NCBI GenBank assembly: GCA_002071415.1
Contig: MWFC01000003.1
Coordinates: 1 to 64,000, forward strand
Source: Bacteroidetes bacterium ADurb.Bin012
Lineage (GTDB): Bacteria > Bacteroidota > Bacteroidia > Bacteroidales > TTA-H9
Direction of reading: 5' to 3'
Length of the DNA: 64,000 nucleotides
A program made the position numbers and the translations under genes. The number at the start of each line of letters is the position of its first letter. Position 1 is the first letter of the stretch. Under the pieces are notes generated by a model. It did no database searches. It was not told the origin of the DNA and worked only from the letters and a program-made list of their open reading frames with translations. Below are positions 27,912 through 36,428 of this stretch, piece by piece.

Positions 27912-30617
27912 TCACCTGTCGCGGAAGTCTTTCTTCTTTGTGAGTTTTAAGTCCTGAAGCATTGGCGATTTGACATTAATTTGGAAATTCCAGCTTTTCA
28001 GATAGCCTATGGGAATCCAGTTGAACCGCATTTCCCAACAATGGAGGTCGCGGTAAATATTGAGTGAAGCTTGCGATATCTTGTTAGTTTCGAAATCGTA
28101 TCCAGTTGAAAAACCTATTTTCCAGCGTGGAGCAAGGCTGATATCACCTGAAACATTCAAGGTTTGAACAATTTTTCTGATAACTTCTTCCTTGTAATAA
28201 GGATACTTGTGGTTAGCTGTATAATTGAGCGTATAAGCCAAATTGAGTTTCCATGGAATGTCGAAATCGATATAACTATCTGGATTGAGCAAATAATCCT
28301 GATATTCGGGGTCATTGGGATTTAACGGAGGTTTTCCTCCACTACCCTTCGATTTGGAAGAAAAATTCCAGTTTAATGATAAATTCCAGTTTGTATTATC
28401 CAGTCGTAAGGGTCTTCGATTAACTTTCCATTCGTATTGGTTAAGATTTTTGTTTCCGGTACTATCCAGAATATAAGGGTCCCACGAACTGGAATAATTC
28501 AAGGTAATGTTTTTAAAAAGTGTACTGCGGCCGCTCATCTGCACTTTCGACCACCGCAGGCTATCTCGCATAAAATCATAAGAAGTACTGATGGTAAGAT
28601 TATCGATCAAGGGTATCTTTTTTACCCCCGTAAGGGTATCTTTACGGTTTCTAACTTTCATTTCGAGGTTATTGCTAATTGAAAATGAAATTCGGCCTGC
28701 CTTTGATCCTATAGGGCTTCCGTATATTCCGCCCTCAAATATGGAATATTTATCGATAGTACCTTTCGCATTTTTCTGGTAAGGTTTGTAATAACCCCAG
28801 AATGAACTGCTAAAATCGGGATTGTACGAAAAACTCACACTGGGGCTCACCACATGACGCACTGCAACGATAGGTCCCTTCATGAAAGTAAACATACCAT
28901 AAATACGGGTATTCAAACTGCTGCTAAAAGTGAAATCACGAGCACACTTGAATCCATAGGCCGTATCGGTACGAACATATCCTGAAGCAACCGTGTCGTG
29001 GCTCCAGTCGGTAGTATCGACCCAGGCTTTGTGAATGGTTCTGAAATACCATCTTTCGGTATAATTGATTGAATTAGTCAAGTTGAAATATTTGAGAACC
29101 TTTATAGAACTGCTTATGGGTATACTATGTTTAATGCCATTTTGCATATTTTTCAATGTCTCGTGCTTAAAAAGCAACGAATCGTAAGTATTGATACGGT
29201 TTTCCGCATTCATAGAATACGACATGGTAATATTTTCATACCACTTTACTTTCCCAATTCGATTCTTTTTTTTGAATGGATTGAAGCGGTTACCCGTTAG
29301 TGTGATTTGTGGCAAACTGATATTCACTGTTTTATTCAGAGTATTTTGAGAATGATTGGCATTCATGGTAAGGTTATAATTCTGCCCAATTTTTGTTTGA
29401 TAAGATATACTCGACTGGAAGGTGTTCGAAAAATAATCGTTCATTTGATTGGGATTGAAATGATTGTATTTATTGCTGACGATATTCACGTTAGCTGAAA
29501 AATTACTGTTGGGGTTAGCTTTGGGATCCTGGCGATGAGACCAGCGAAATTGAAAATCGCGACTATTGAAATAGCCCGGGTCACCGGGTTCTCCACTGAT
29601 ATTGCATGCTCTCGCAAAATCGATATTACCACTATACTTATATCGTTTGGCATAGCGTAATTGTGGATTTATTTTCCATGAGCCACGAGTATAAATATCG
29701 CCTGTGAGAGTAAAATCCATATAATCGTTTATGGCCCAATAATAACCCCCTCTTTCCAGATAAAATCCCCTATTGGCCGATTCTCCATAGCTGGGAATGA
29801 TTACACCCGAACGTTGGCCTTTTTTATTGGGAAACAAACCAAAAGGAACGAACAGTGGTGTAGGAACGTCTTCTATGGTTAAATAAGCAGGGCCGGTAAC
29901 GATTTTATCTCCCGGTATCACTTTCCCCTTATTGAACTGAAAGGCAAAATGCGGATGATCGAGATTACAGGTTGTGTACATTCCACCCTTTTGATAAATC
30001 ACATCGTCGGGCATTCGTTTTACGATGGTACCATGAAGAAAACCCTCCCCATCTTGAGTTATTACATTCTCGATCAATCCTTTATTGGTCTTGAAGTTGA
30101 ATCGTATTTTGCTTGCCTTGAAACTTTGGTCTCCTTCGGTAAAAACGGGAGTCCCCCTTATCTTTCCAGTAGAATCGGGCCATCCCGAGGCAAAAATCTC
30201 GTTGAGTCTAAAATTCACCTCTACATAATCGGCAGTAAGTCCCATCTTTTGATAGGCAATCTCTACATCCTTATATAGATAAACCTTTTGCTCCTTCACT
30301 CTGAATCGGATACTATCATTGCATTTGTAATTAACAATATCTTCGAGGACATTTTTCGACGATTTGGGCTTCGGAACGACCTGATTGGTGTCTATGATCA
30401 GGCTGTCTCTCTCTGGCAAAGTATCCCCAATAGGGCTAATGAAGTTCTTAGTATCGAATAAAATCAATGAATCGTTTTTTAAGGTATCCCTGACAATATT
30501 TTGGGGTGAAAGGGAGTTCCCTAAGATAAGAATAAATACAATAAAAATGAAAATATTTTTCCAAAAAGTAGATGACAAATCTCCCAAAAAGTGTGTGCCG
30601 ACGAGGATATGCACCAA
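27912..30617 (-). CDS. lptD: LPS-assembly protein LptD (OstA/Imp)
   Basis: An outer-membrane protein of about 900 residues. A hydrophobic signal (KNIFIFIVFILILGNSLS) is followed by the OstA N-terminal beta-jellyroll (VEVNFRLNEIFASGWPDSTGKI, then KGLIENVITQDGEGFLHG) and a large beta-barrel rich in Tyr/Trp/Asn with FGLFPNKKGQRSGVIIPSYGE at the lumen entry. LptD inserts lipopolysaccharide into the outer leaflet. The frame stays open to 30998, but that would run antisense through the amidase gene. No ATG lies in the plausible start region; TTG or GTG codons at 30587, 30614, 30617 and 30647 are candidates. The start given is approximate. Confidence 0.85.
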   Translation of the reverse strand: MVHILVGTHFLGDLSSTFWKNIFIFIVFILILGNSLSPQNIVRDTLKNDSLILFDTKNFISPIGDTLPERDSLIIDTNQVVPKPKSSKNVLEDIVNYKCNDSIRFRVKEQKVYLYKDVEIAYQKMGLTADYVEVNFRLNEIFASGWPDSTGKIRGTPVFTEGDQSFKASKIRFNFKTNKGLIENVITQDGEGFLHGTIVKRMPDDVIYQKGGMYTTCNLDHPHFAFQFNKGKVIPGDKIVTGPAYLTIEDVPTPLFVPFGLFPNKKGQRSGVIIPSYGESANRGFYLERGGYYWAINDYMDFTLTGDIYTRGSWKINPQLRYAKRYKYSGNIDFARACNISGEPGDPGYFNSRDFQFRWSHRQDPKANPNSNFSANVNIVSNKYNHFNPNQMNDYFSNTFQSSISYQTKIGQNYNLTMNANHSQNTLNKTVNISLPQITLTGNRFNPFKKKNRIGKVKWYENITMSYSMNAENRINTYDSLLFKHETLKNMQNGIKHSIPISSSIKVLKYFNLTNSINYTERWYFRTIHKAWVDTTDWSHDTVASGYVRTDTAYGFKCARDFTFSSSLNTRIYGMFTFMKGPIVAVRHVVSPSVSFSYNPDFSSSFWGYYKPYQKNAKGTIDKYSIFEGGIYGSPIGSKAGRISFSISNNLEMKVRNRKDTLTGVKKIPLIDNLTISTSYDFMRDSLRWSKVQMSGRSTLFKNITLNYSSSWDPYILDSTGNKNLNQYEWKVNRRPLRLDNTNWNLSLNWNFSSKSKGSGGKPPLNPNDPEYQDYLLNPDSYIDFDIPWKLNLAYTLNYTANHKYPYYKEEVIRKIVQTLNVSGDISLAPRWKIGFSTGYDFETNKISQASLNIYRDLHCWEMRFNWIPIGYLKSWNFQINVKSPMLQDLKLTKKKDFRDR

Positions 30618-30679
30618 ATTGTTAATATCTTTTGGAAAAACTTTCAATCTTTTGTGATTAAAAAGCGGATGAGTAAGTG

Positions 30680-30687
30680 TATTTTTG
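30680..30687 (+). promoter_or_regulatory. -7 box for the amidase gene
   Basis: TATTTTTG fits TAnnTTTG and lies 24 bases before the TTG start at 30712, or 39 before the GTG at 30727. It sits in the short gap between divergent lptD and the amidase. Confidence 0.4.
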
Positions 30688-30711
30688 GAATCTAAAGGCT
30701 GAAAGTGTATT

Positions 30712-31983
30712 TTGAATAAAACGATTGTGAAAAAAAACAAATTGCCTAAAAAATATTGGGCCTCCAAAAGTAAAAATTTAATTTCAACTTTCAGGGGCTT
30801 GTTTTGTCTGGTGATGGTTGCAAGCATGATTATTTCTCTGAATGATGAAGTTTTAGCCTTATCGAAAGATGGGAAAATTCGTACTGTGGTCATTGATGCC
30901 GGGCATGGCGGTAAAGACCCCGGCGCTTTAGGAAAGACAAGCGCCGAAAAGAACATTACCCTGTCGGTAGCTCTCAAACTGGGGCAATATATTACCAAAA
31001 ATCATCCCGAGACGAAAGTTATTTACACAAGAAGCGACGATAGTTTTGTAGAATTATACAAACGGGCCGATATTGCCAATAAAAATAAGGCTGATTTGTT
31101 TATCAGCATCCACTGCAATGCCAGCAAATCGCGTATCCACTACGGGGCTGAGACTTTTGTGATGGGCCTTCATCGAAGCCAGGCCAACCTCGAGGTGGCT
31201 AAACTCGAAAACGCTGCCGTATTGTACGAAGAAAATTACCAAACTCGATATGATGGTTTCGACCCTAATACCCCAGAAACCGAAATCATTTTTTCGATGT
31301 ACCAGAATCTCTACAGGCAACAAAGCCTTTTATTAGCCTCGAACATTCAAAATCAGCTCAATACAGTAGCTTCACGTTTCGATCGTGGGGTGAAAGAAGC
31401 TGGTTTTTTGGTGCTTTATCATACTACCATGCCCTCAGTGCTGGTTGAATTAGGATTCATCAGCAACGAAAACGAAGAAAATTTCCTCAAATCGAAAGCC
31501 GGACAGGAAAAATTGGCCACGTCGCTTGCCAGCGCTTTCAACGCTTACAAAATGGAAGTCGAAAATATTCCTGCCATCTCAAGCATGGCCCCCGTTAAAC
31601 CTGATATTACGGTCGATTCAGAGCTTCTTTCATCTACGGCCGACCAGCAGAACAAAACCTTGCAAACTTCGAGCTTCGCTCAGCAAAAAAATACTGCACA
31701 AGCTATATCTTCCAGTCCAACCGAAACAATCGCATCCACAAGTTCGCCCATAATTTACCGGGTACAAATAACCGCCTCTACACAACCTCTTAGTAAAAAC
31801 CATTCCTTCTTCAAGGGATTAAAAGATATCTGGGAATATAAACATAAAGGCTACTACAAATACACTTCGGGCCATTTTTTCAACGAAGATGACGCAATCC
31901 AATACCGTGACTCATTACGAAAACAGGGTTTCAAAGATGCTTTCGTGGTTCCATTTCGAGGAGATCAACGATTGAATCCCTGA
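30712..31983 (+). CDS. N-acetylmuramoyl-L-alanine amidase (AmiC type) with SPOR-like tail
   Basis: A 423-residue exported Amidase_3 enzyme. A signal/anchor segment (GLFCLVMVASMIISL) precedes the catalytic domain, which shows the zinc ligands in VVIDAGHGGKDPGALG, the following Glu (SAEKNITLSVALKLG), and SIHCNAS, plus the catalytic Glu in SVLVELGFISN. A Ser/Thr-rich linker (about 280-345) leads to a C-terminal SPOR-like domain (VQITASTQPL... to FVVPFRGD). It removes stem peptides from peptidoglycan, as in daughter-cell separation. No ATG precedes the signal; TTG at 30712 or GTG at 30727 must start translation. Confidence 0.88.
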   Translation: MNKTIVKKNKLPKKYWASKSKNLISTFRGLFCLVMVASMIISLNDEVLALSKDGKIRTVVIDAGHGGKDPGALGKTSAEKNITLSVALKLGQYITKNHPETKVIYTRSDDSFVELYKRADIANKNKADLFISIHCNASKSRIHYGAETFVMGLHRSQANLEVAKLENAAVLYEENYQTRYDGFDPNTPETEIIFSMYQNLYRQQSLLLASNIQNQLNTVASRFDRGVKEAGFLVLYHTTMPSVLVELGFISNENEENFLKSKAGQEKLATSLASAFNAYKMEVENIPAISSMAPVKPDITVDSELLSSTADQQNKTLQTSSFAQQKNTAQAISSSPTETIASTSSPIIYRVQITASTQPLSKNHSFFKGLKDIWEYKHKGYYKYTSGHFFNEDDAIQYRDSLRKQGFKDAFVVPFRGDQRLNP

Positions 31984-32063
31984 TGAAAAAGTTAATGAAA
32001 TTATTCGGGATCGAATTTGTTGTAATTTCGCACCAGAATTAAAATTAAAACCATTACCCTGTC

Positions 32064-33011
32064 TTGAAAATATCGAAAGAATTTAAAACGGGATTAACTT
32101 TTATTGGGGTCATCATTATATTTATTTGGGGATATTCTTTTCTAAAAGGAAATGGAATATTTCATAATAAAAAATTTTACTATGTAGTTTATGATCAGGC
32201 TGTTGGGCTTGCACCAACATCACCGGTCTTCATTCGAGGGTTGCAGGTAGGTAAGGTTTCCGACGTGTTTTTTCATAAAAATATGAATGGTTCGGTAGTA
32301 GTAAAACTCAACATCGTAAATCAATTTCCCATACCCAATAATTCAGTGGCTACAATTATCAATCGTGATCTAATGGGTGCAAAAGCCATTGAAATCATTC
32401 TTGGAGATTCTCCACATCGTGCTCAGCCAGGTGATACGCTTGCTGGTGCTATAGATGCGGGTTTATTGGAAGGATTGAACAGGCAATTGACACCCGTGAT
32501 GCAAAAAGCCGAACTGGCCTTAAATTCAATTGATTCAACAATGAAAGTTCTACAAGTTTCATTGAATCATGAGAACAGGGAAAATATTTCGAAAAGTCTT
32601 CAAAGCATTCAATTTTCGTTACGAAACATCAAGCAGATTACCGCTACACTCGATACTTTAATCCTTTCCAATAAATCAAGGGTTTCTTTTATTATTCAAA
32701 ACATAGAATCTATTTCGGCAAATCTCGAAAGCAACAACGAACAGCTTACAGCCGTCATCTCGAATATTCACACCATAAGCGATACGCTGGCACAAGTACA
32801 CATTGAGCAAACCTTCAAAAAACTCGATTATAATCTGGAGTTGCTTTCCGAAATACTAATAAAGATCGAACGAGGAGAAGGATCGGCAGGATTATTGCTA
32901 AGCAGTGACAGCCTTTACGACAATCTTTCGCGCTCTACCAAGGAATTGGAGCTATTGATTCGCGATATTCGCGAAAACCCGAGTCGTTACCTTAAATTTT
33001 CAGTTTTTTGA
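32064..33011 (+). CDS. MlaD/MCE-family lipid-transport protein
   Basis: A 315-residue protein: a short basic N-terminus, one membrane helix (about 9-25, TFIGVIIIFIWGYSFL), then an MCE domain (about 36-115, with YDQAVGLAPTSPVFIRGLQVGKVSDV) and a long helical C-terminal part. MCE proteins form hexameric rings that move phospholipids between membranes. The only start that keeps the helix is a TTG at 32064; the next ATG lies inside the MCE domain, and an in-frame stop lies just upstream. MlaE/MlaF partners are not in the window. Confidence 0.85.
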   Translation: MKISKEFKTGLTFIGVIIIFIWGYSFLKGNGIFHNKKFYYVVYDQAVGLAPTSPVFIRGLQVGKVSDVFFHKNMNGSVVVKLNIVNQFPIPNNSVATIINRDLMGAKAIEIILGDSPHRAQPGDTLAGAIDAGLLEGLNRQLTPVMQKAELALNSIDSTMKVLQVSLNHENRENISKSLQSIQFSLRNIKQITATLDTLILSNKSRVSFIIQNIESISANLESNNEQLTAVISNIHTISDTLAQVHIEQTFKKLDYNLELLSEILIKIERGEGSAGLLLSSDSLYDNLSRSTKELELLIRDIRENPSRYLKFSVF

Positions 33012-33014
33012 AAC

Positions 33015-34550
33015 TCACCAGATGAAGATATCATCAGGTTTTCGGGGGCGACGTTGTTCGTGCCATTCAAAGCCTTTCAGTTTCAATCTATCGGCCGGAA
33101 ACTGTTTCTCGGGATACGTGCCACCTTCAGGTTTTATCAAATAAATGATATCTGTAAGTTCATTATCTTCGATAAGCAAGACCATATTGCTCGAAACAGC
33201 CAGATTAATGCCAATAAGGCTTCCATCTTCTTCGCGTATATAATAAACTGTTTCTGAATTGCCTTTCACGAATACTTTTCGCATTTCGCCATCGACGAAA
33301 TAAGCGAACATATCCCGGCCTCGCATTTGATTAAAGGTGCCAGAATCATCACGTTGTATGATAAATGCCGTATTATACATGGTCATACTGTCGACCTTCT
33401 GGTTGGCTACCCAAATTTTTATGCTGTCGGCAGTAAGCTGATTGGAATCTTGCCAAAGAACCGGAATTTTGTATAAGACAAACATAGAATCCGGATAGTT
33501 ATATAGCATCGAATCGCTCATTCCCTGAATATCGTGGCGGTAAAATTTTGCATGGTTGAAGGCATAAAAAAATTTGGCCTGTTGGGCAGTGTCGAAGGTC
33601 AAACGCAAGGTATCTGCATGGATATAAATAGTATCGGTATCCTTCTTTTCGTAATAAAGTACTCTGGCTCTTCGAGTAAAAAAAACGTAACCTAATGAAT
33701 CGGAATATTCTGCAAAATCACCATTCAAAATAACTCTGTAAGTGGTATCGTGGCCCGTAATATTTCGAAAGGCTCTTCCAAACGAAATTTTGTCATCATA
33801 GAAAACACTATCGGCTTTCAGGGTGCGATCCTTATTTCTCATGAAAACATGCGTTTTCAGGCTTACCATCTCCTTTTGGGTGTCGTACCAACCATCCTCG
33901 GCATAAACGTATCTTTCTTTCCCCGTAATGGTAGAAGGTCCTTTCACATAAGCAATCCTTGTTTTAGTATCATAGTTCAAGGTATCTGTAACCAGCACAT
34001 AATCGGGATTTCGGAGAACTACATTTTCTCTAAAGCGATATTCACGTGGACGACTAAAATAATATCCATTGCGACTGGTAAGTATATTGTCCTTATCGAT
34101 AATTCTTCCGCTATCGGGATAATGCCCTATCTCGAGATTGCGATCATAAAACAAATGTTCGGTATATAAGGTAGTTGTCTTGTCAATTAAACGGACATTA
34201 TAGTGAACTTCGGCAATTCGGGTATTACCATCGTAAAATAGAACATCACCAAAAAGATCCAGAGTGTCGCTTACATCGATATGGATATTCCCAAAGGCAT
34301 CGAAGCTATTGAGTTGTTCATACATAAAAGCCGAATCGCAGTACATCAAGGCCCCTTCGTGTTCTAAGACCACATGGCCACGCAAGAGGTTGACGGTAGT
34401 ATCATGCCATTCTTCACTGATAAGAATATCCGCCTTTTTTATCAGAATCCTCCTTTTTTGCTGAGCCGATGAAGAATAGCTAAAAAGAAGAATTAAGTCT
34501 ATTATAAAAACGATAAAAATACTAAAACGTAAGTTGTTTTTCTGGATCAT
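33015..34550 (-). CDS. OstA-like (LptA/OstA-N domain) protein
   Basis: A 511-residue exported protein. A signal peptide (FIVFIIDLILLFSYSSSAQ) precedes several stretches of OstA-N beta-jellyroll repeats, e.g. VNLLRGHVVLEHEGALMYCDSAFMY, VHYNVRLIDKTTTLYTEHLFYD and MVSLKTHVFMRNKDRTLKADSVFYD. In E. coli the LptA jellyroll forms the periplasmic LPS bridge; in Bacteroidota such longer proteins are named OstA-like. With LptD nearby, a role in LPS or lipid transport is likely. The Met at 34550 is preferred over one at 34616 because a promoter box lies at 34600-34607. Confidence 0.85.
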   Translation of the reverse strand: MIQKNNLRFSIFIVFIIDLILLFSYSSSAQQKRRILIKKADILISEEWHDTTVNLLRGHVVLEHEGALMYCDSAFMYEQLNSFDAFGNIHIDVSDTLDLFGDVLFYDGNTRIAEVHYNVRLIDKTTTLYTEHLFYDRNLEIGHYPDSGRIIDKDNILTSRNGYYFSRPREYRFRENVVLRNPDYVLVTDTLNYDTKTRIAYVKGPSTITGKERYVYAEDGWYDTQKEMVSLKTHVFMRNKDRTLKADSVFYDDKISFGRAFRNITGHDTTYRVILNGDFAEYSDSLGYVFFTRRARVLYYEKKDTDTIYIHADTLRLTFDTAQQAKFFYAFNHAKFYRHDIQGMSDSMLYNYPDSMFVLYKIPVLWQDSNQLTADSIKIWVANQKVDSMTMYNTAFIIQRDDSGTFNQMRGRDMFAYFVDGEMRKVFVKGNSETVYYIREEDGSLIGINLAVSSNMVLLIEDNELTDIIYLIKPEGGTYPEKQFPADRLKLKGFEWHEQRRPRKPDDIFIW

Positions 34551-34599
34551 AACGAAAGTTCGAAAAGCCGCAATCGCGAAAAGATTCGGATAAATCGAG

Positions 34600-34607
34600 C
34601 AAAGATA
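34600..34607 (-). promoter_or_regulatory. -7 box for the OstA-like gene
   Basis: Minus-strand TATCTTTG fits TAnnTTTG. It lies inside the longer possible reading frame, so translation probably starts downstream at 34550. Confidence 0.45.
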
Positions 34608-34697
34608 GCAAAACAATAGTATGATGGAGGATGTTCATTTTTCAAGTCTTTCGGCGAAGGTGAATATTCGAAAAAATCGTGCTCGAGTTGAATGCCT

Positions 34698-35435
34698 TTA
34701 TAAAGGTAATTGTTTGGTAGATTTCATTCGTTTTCTAACATATTTGAGGATATAGAATAAGGCGACCAATCCTACGATTGCTAAAATAATGTAACTGAGC
34801 TCTTTGTTGTATTTTTCGATTAAATCGGCCTGACCGTGAGCAATATAGCCCAGTAGGGCAAGGATGATATTCCATGTAGTAGCTCCAAGTGCAGTGAATA
34901 AAGTGAAGCTCAGAAGGTTCATTCGGGCCAGGCCTGCGGGCAATGAAATCAATTGCCTTATGCCTGGAATCAATCGACCAATGAAGGTAGAAATATTTCC
35001 ATGCTGGTTGAAATAATTCTCCGCCTTCTGAATTTTTGCACTACTTAATAAAAGCATCCTCCCTAATCTGCTGTCGGCTAATTTATACATTAAAGGCCTT
35101 CCTAACCATAAAGCCAAGAAATAATTGACGAAAGCCCCCAAGAGGGCTCCCAGAGTACCAAAAATGACTATTAATATTATATTGAGCTCACTTCCGGGCT
35201 TGCTGGCAATATACGCTGCCGGCGGAATAATTACCTCAGATGGAAAGGGAATGAATGAACTTTCGATAGCCATTAAAATCGTAATACTTCCATAATTCAT
35301 ATTTTTTTCGTACCAAAATTCGATTCGTTTGAGAAGTGACAAATTTTCGGGCTTCACTGGCTCGATCTGGGAATTTGCCCGAAGAACAATAATCTGAAAA
35401 GTGAGGAAAACAAAAATCAAAAGTTTTTTATTCAT
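34698..35435 (-). CDS. DedA-family membrane protein
   Basis: A 245-residue protein with an N-terminal hydrophobic segment, then the DedA/SNARE-associated domain: ESSFIPFPSEVIIPPAAYIA (re-entrant loop with Pro residues), GALLGAFVNYFLALWLGRPL and a FIGRLIPGIRQLISLPAGLARM motif with the conserved Arg residues. DedA proteins support membrane homeostasis and some recycle undecaprenyl phosphate. A C-terminal membrane helix ends in basic residues. The additional N-terminal leader (MNKKLLIFVFLTFQIIVLRANSQ) looks like a signal peptide. Confidence 0.88.
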   Translation of the reverse strand: MNKKLLIFVFLTFQIIVLRANSQIEPVKPENLSLLKRIEFWYEKNMNYGSITILMAIESSFIPFPSEVIIPPAAYIASKPGSELNIILIVIFGTLGALLGAFVNYFLALWLGRPLMYKLADSRLGRMLLLSSAKIQKAENYFNQHGNISTFIGRLIPGIRQLISLPAGLARMNLLSFTLFTALGATTWNIILALLGYIAHGQADLIEKYNKELSYIILAIVGLVALFYILKYVRKRMKSTKQLPL

Positions 35436-35757
35436 GAAATTATTTTGTTATCGGAAAAAATCTTTCATGCCATTTCAAGCATCAATCATCATGAATTCAA
35501 ACGACCATGTTGTTCGAATGATAATGAAGGAACATGCCATGCTTCTCATACCAGATTAGCAGGTAATTCAACAAAATGAATCAAAAATAGAATCATAAAT
35601 TTATTTTTATGATAGGTAATTTAATGAAGTTAATATTTTCATTTCCTGAAATACAACATAACCACAAGAAAAGTCAATTAATTCATTCATTGATGTTGAA
35701 TATTTCATTTCGTTTGATTTTTGCAGTTATTTAGGAACAGGTGTAAAAAAATTTATG
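35436..35757. other. Intergenic region, AT-rich
   Basis: 322 bases between the lipoprotein stop (35758) and the DedA start (35435), both minus strand. It is AT-rich with no clear promoter box, hairpin or gene. Confidence 0.4.
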
Positions 35758-36366
35758 TTACCAAGTTTTCAAAATTCTACCATTGATGTCGTACTGGGCA
35801 CCTTTATGTTCCTTTATGCTTCCATCAGGATTATAAATAGTAGTAGTCTCTTCGAGAATTCTGCCCTTTTCGTCGCGTTTTCGGGTCACTAATGAAAGAG
35901 GCCGCCCTTGTTTATCGAATTGTTGGTCACGAATTTCATATCCATTATCATCATAATCATATACATTTTTCACCCATAAGATTTCACGGCCTTCGGGATC
36001 GAATGACTGAAAAATGGCCTCAATTTTCAGATTCAAGTCATTGAAGTGAAAACGGGCAATGGTATAGACCACGCGTTTACCACTCAAATCCCACGATTGC
36101 GTAATTTCTTCGATTCGGTTGCCTCGATCGTCGTACTTATAATCGTACTGGTTCTTATAACGCACAGAACCATCACGGTTATAGGAAAAATCCTTTCTTT
36201 GCACAATACGGTCAAGGTCGTCGTATTTGAATTCGGGAGATTTTTGTTGGTTCGTTTTCTCTACTTCACCCGATGAGTTTGCCTTAGGGTTTTGTTTACA
36301 TGAAGAAGAACAAATACTTAATGCACCTAAGCACAAAATACATACAGCCAGGTTTATTTTTTTCAT
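35758..36366 (-). CDS. Lipoprotein with YD-like repeats
   Basis: A 202-residue protein with a lipoprotein signal (MKKINLAVCILCLGALSICSSSC), so it is probably anchored by a lipidated Cys. The mature part contains short tandem motifs of the form YDYDDNGYEIRDQ, FDKQGRPLS, RDEKGRILEE and YNPDGSIKE, resembling RHS/YD repeats that form beta-ribbons. Function is unknown. A Met three codons upstream (36375) is possible, but starting at Met-Lys-Lys gives a normal signal peptide. Confidence 0.75.
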   Translation of the reverse strand: MKKINLAVCILCLGALSICSSSCKQNPKANSSGEVEKTNQQKSPEFKYDDLDRIVQRKDFSYNRDGSVRYKNQYDYKYDDRGNRIEEITQSWDLSGKRVVYTIARFHFNDLNLKIEAIFQSFDPEGREILWVKNVYDYDDNGYEIRDQQFDKQGRPLSLVTRKRDEKGRILEETTTIYNPDGSIKEHKGAQYDINGRILKTW

Positions 36367-36397
36367 AGCCCACATACAATATAAGTGTTTGAAGGCG

Positions 36398-36405
36398 CAA
36401 AATTA
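36398..36405 (-). promoter_or_regulatory. -7 box for the lipoprotein gene
   Basis: Minus-strand TAATTTTG fits TAnnTTTG, about 31 bases before the start at 36366. Confidence 0.45.
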
Positions 36406-36428
36406 AAAAATTAAGCCTTTTAAAATTA

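Noticed and set aside
30618-30998. A longer LptD with an N-terminal extension to 30998
   Set aside because: It would run antisense through the amidase gene and puts more than 120 unlike residues before the signal peptide.
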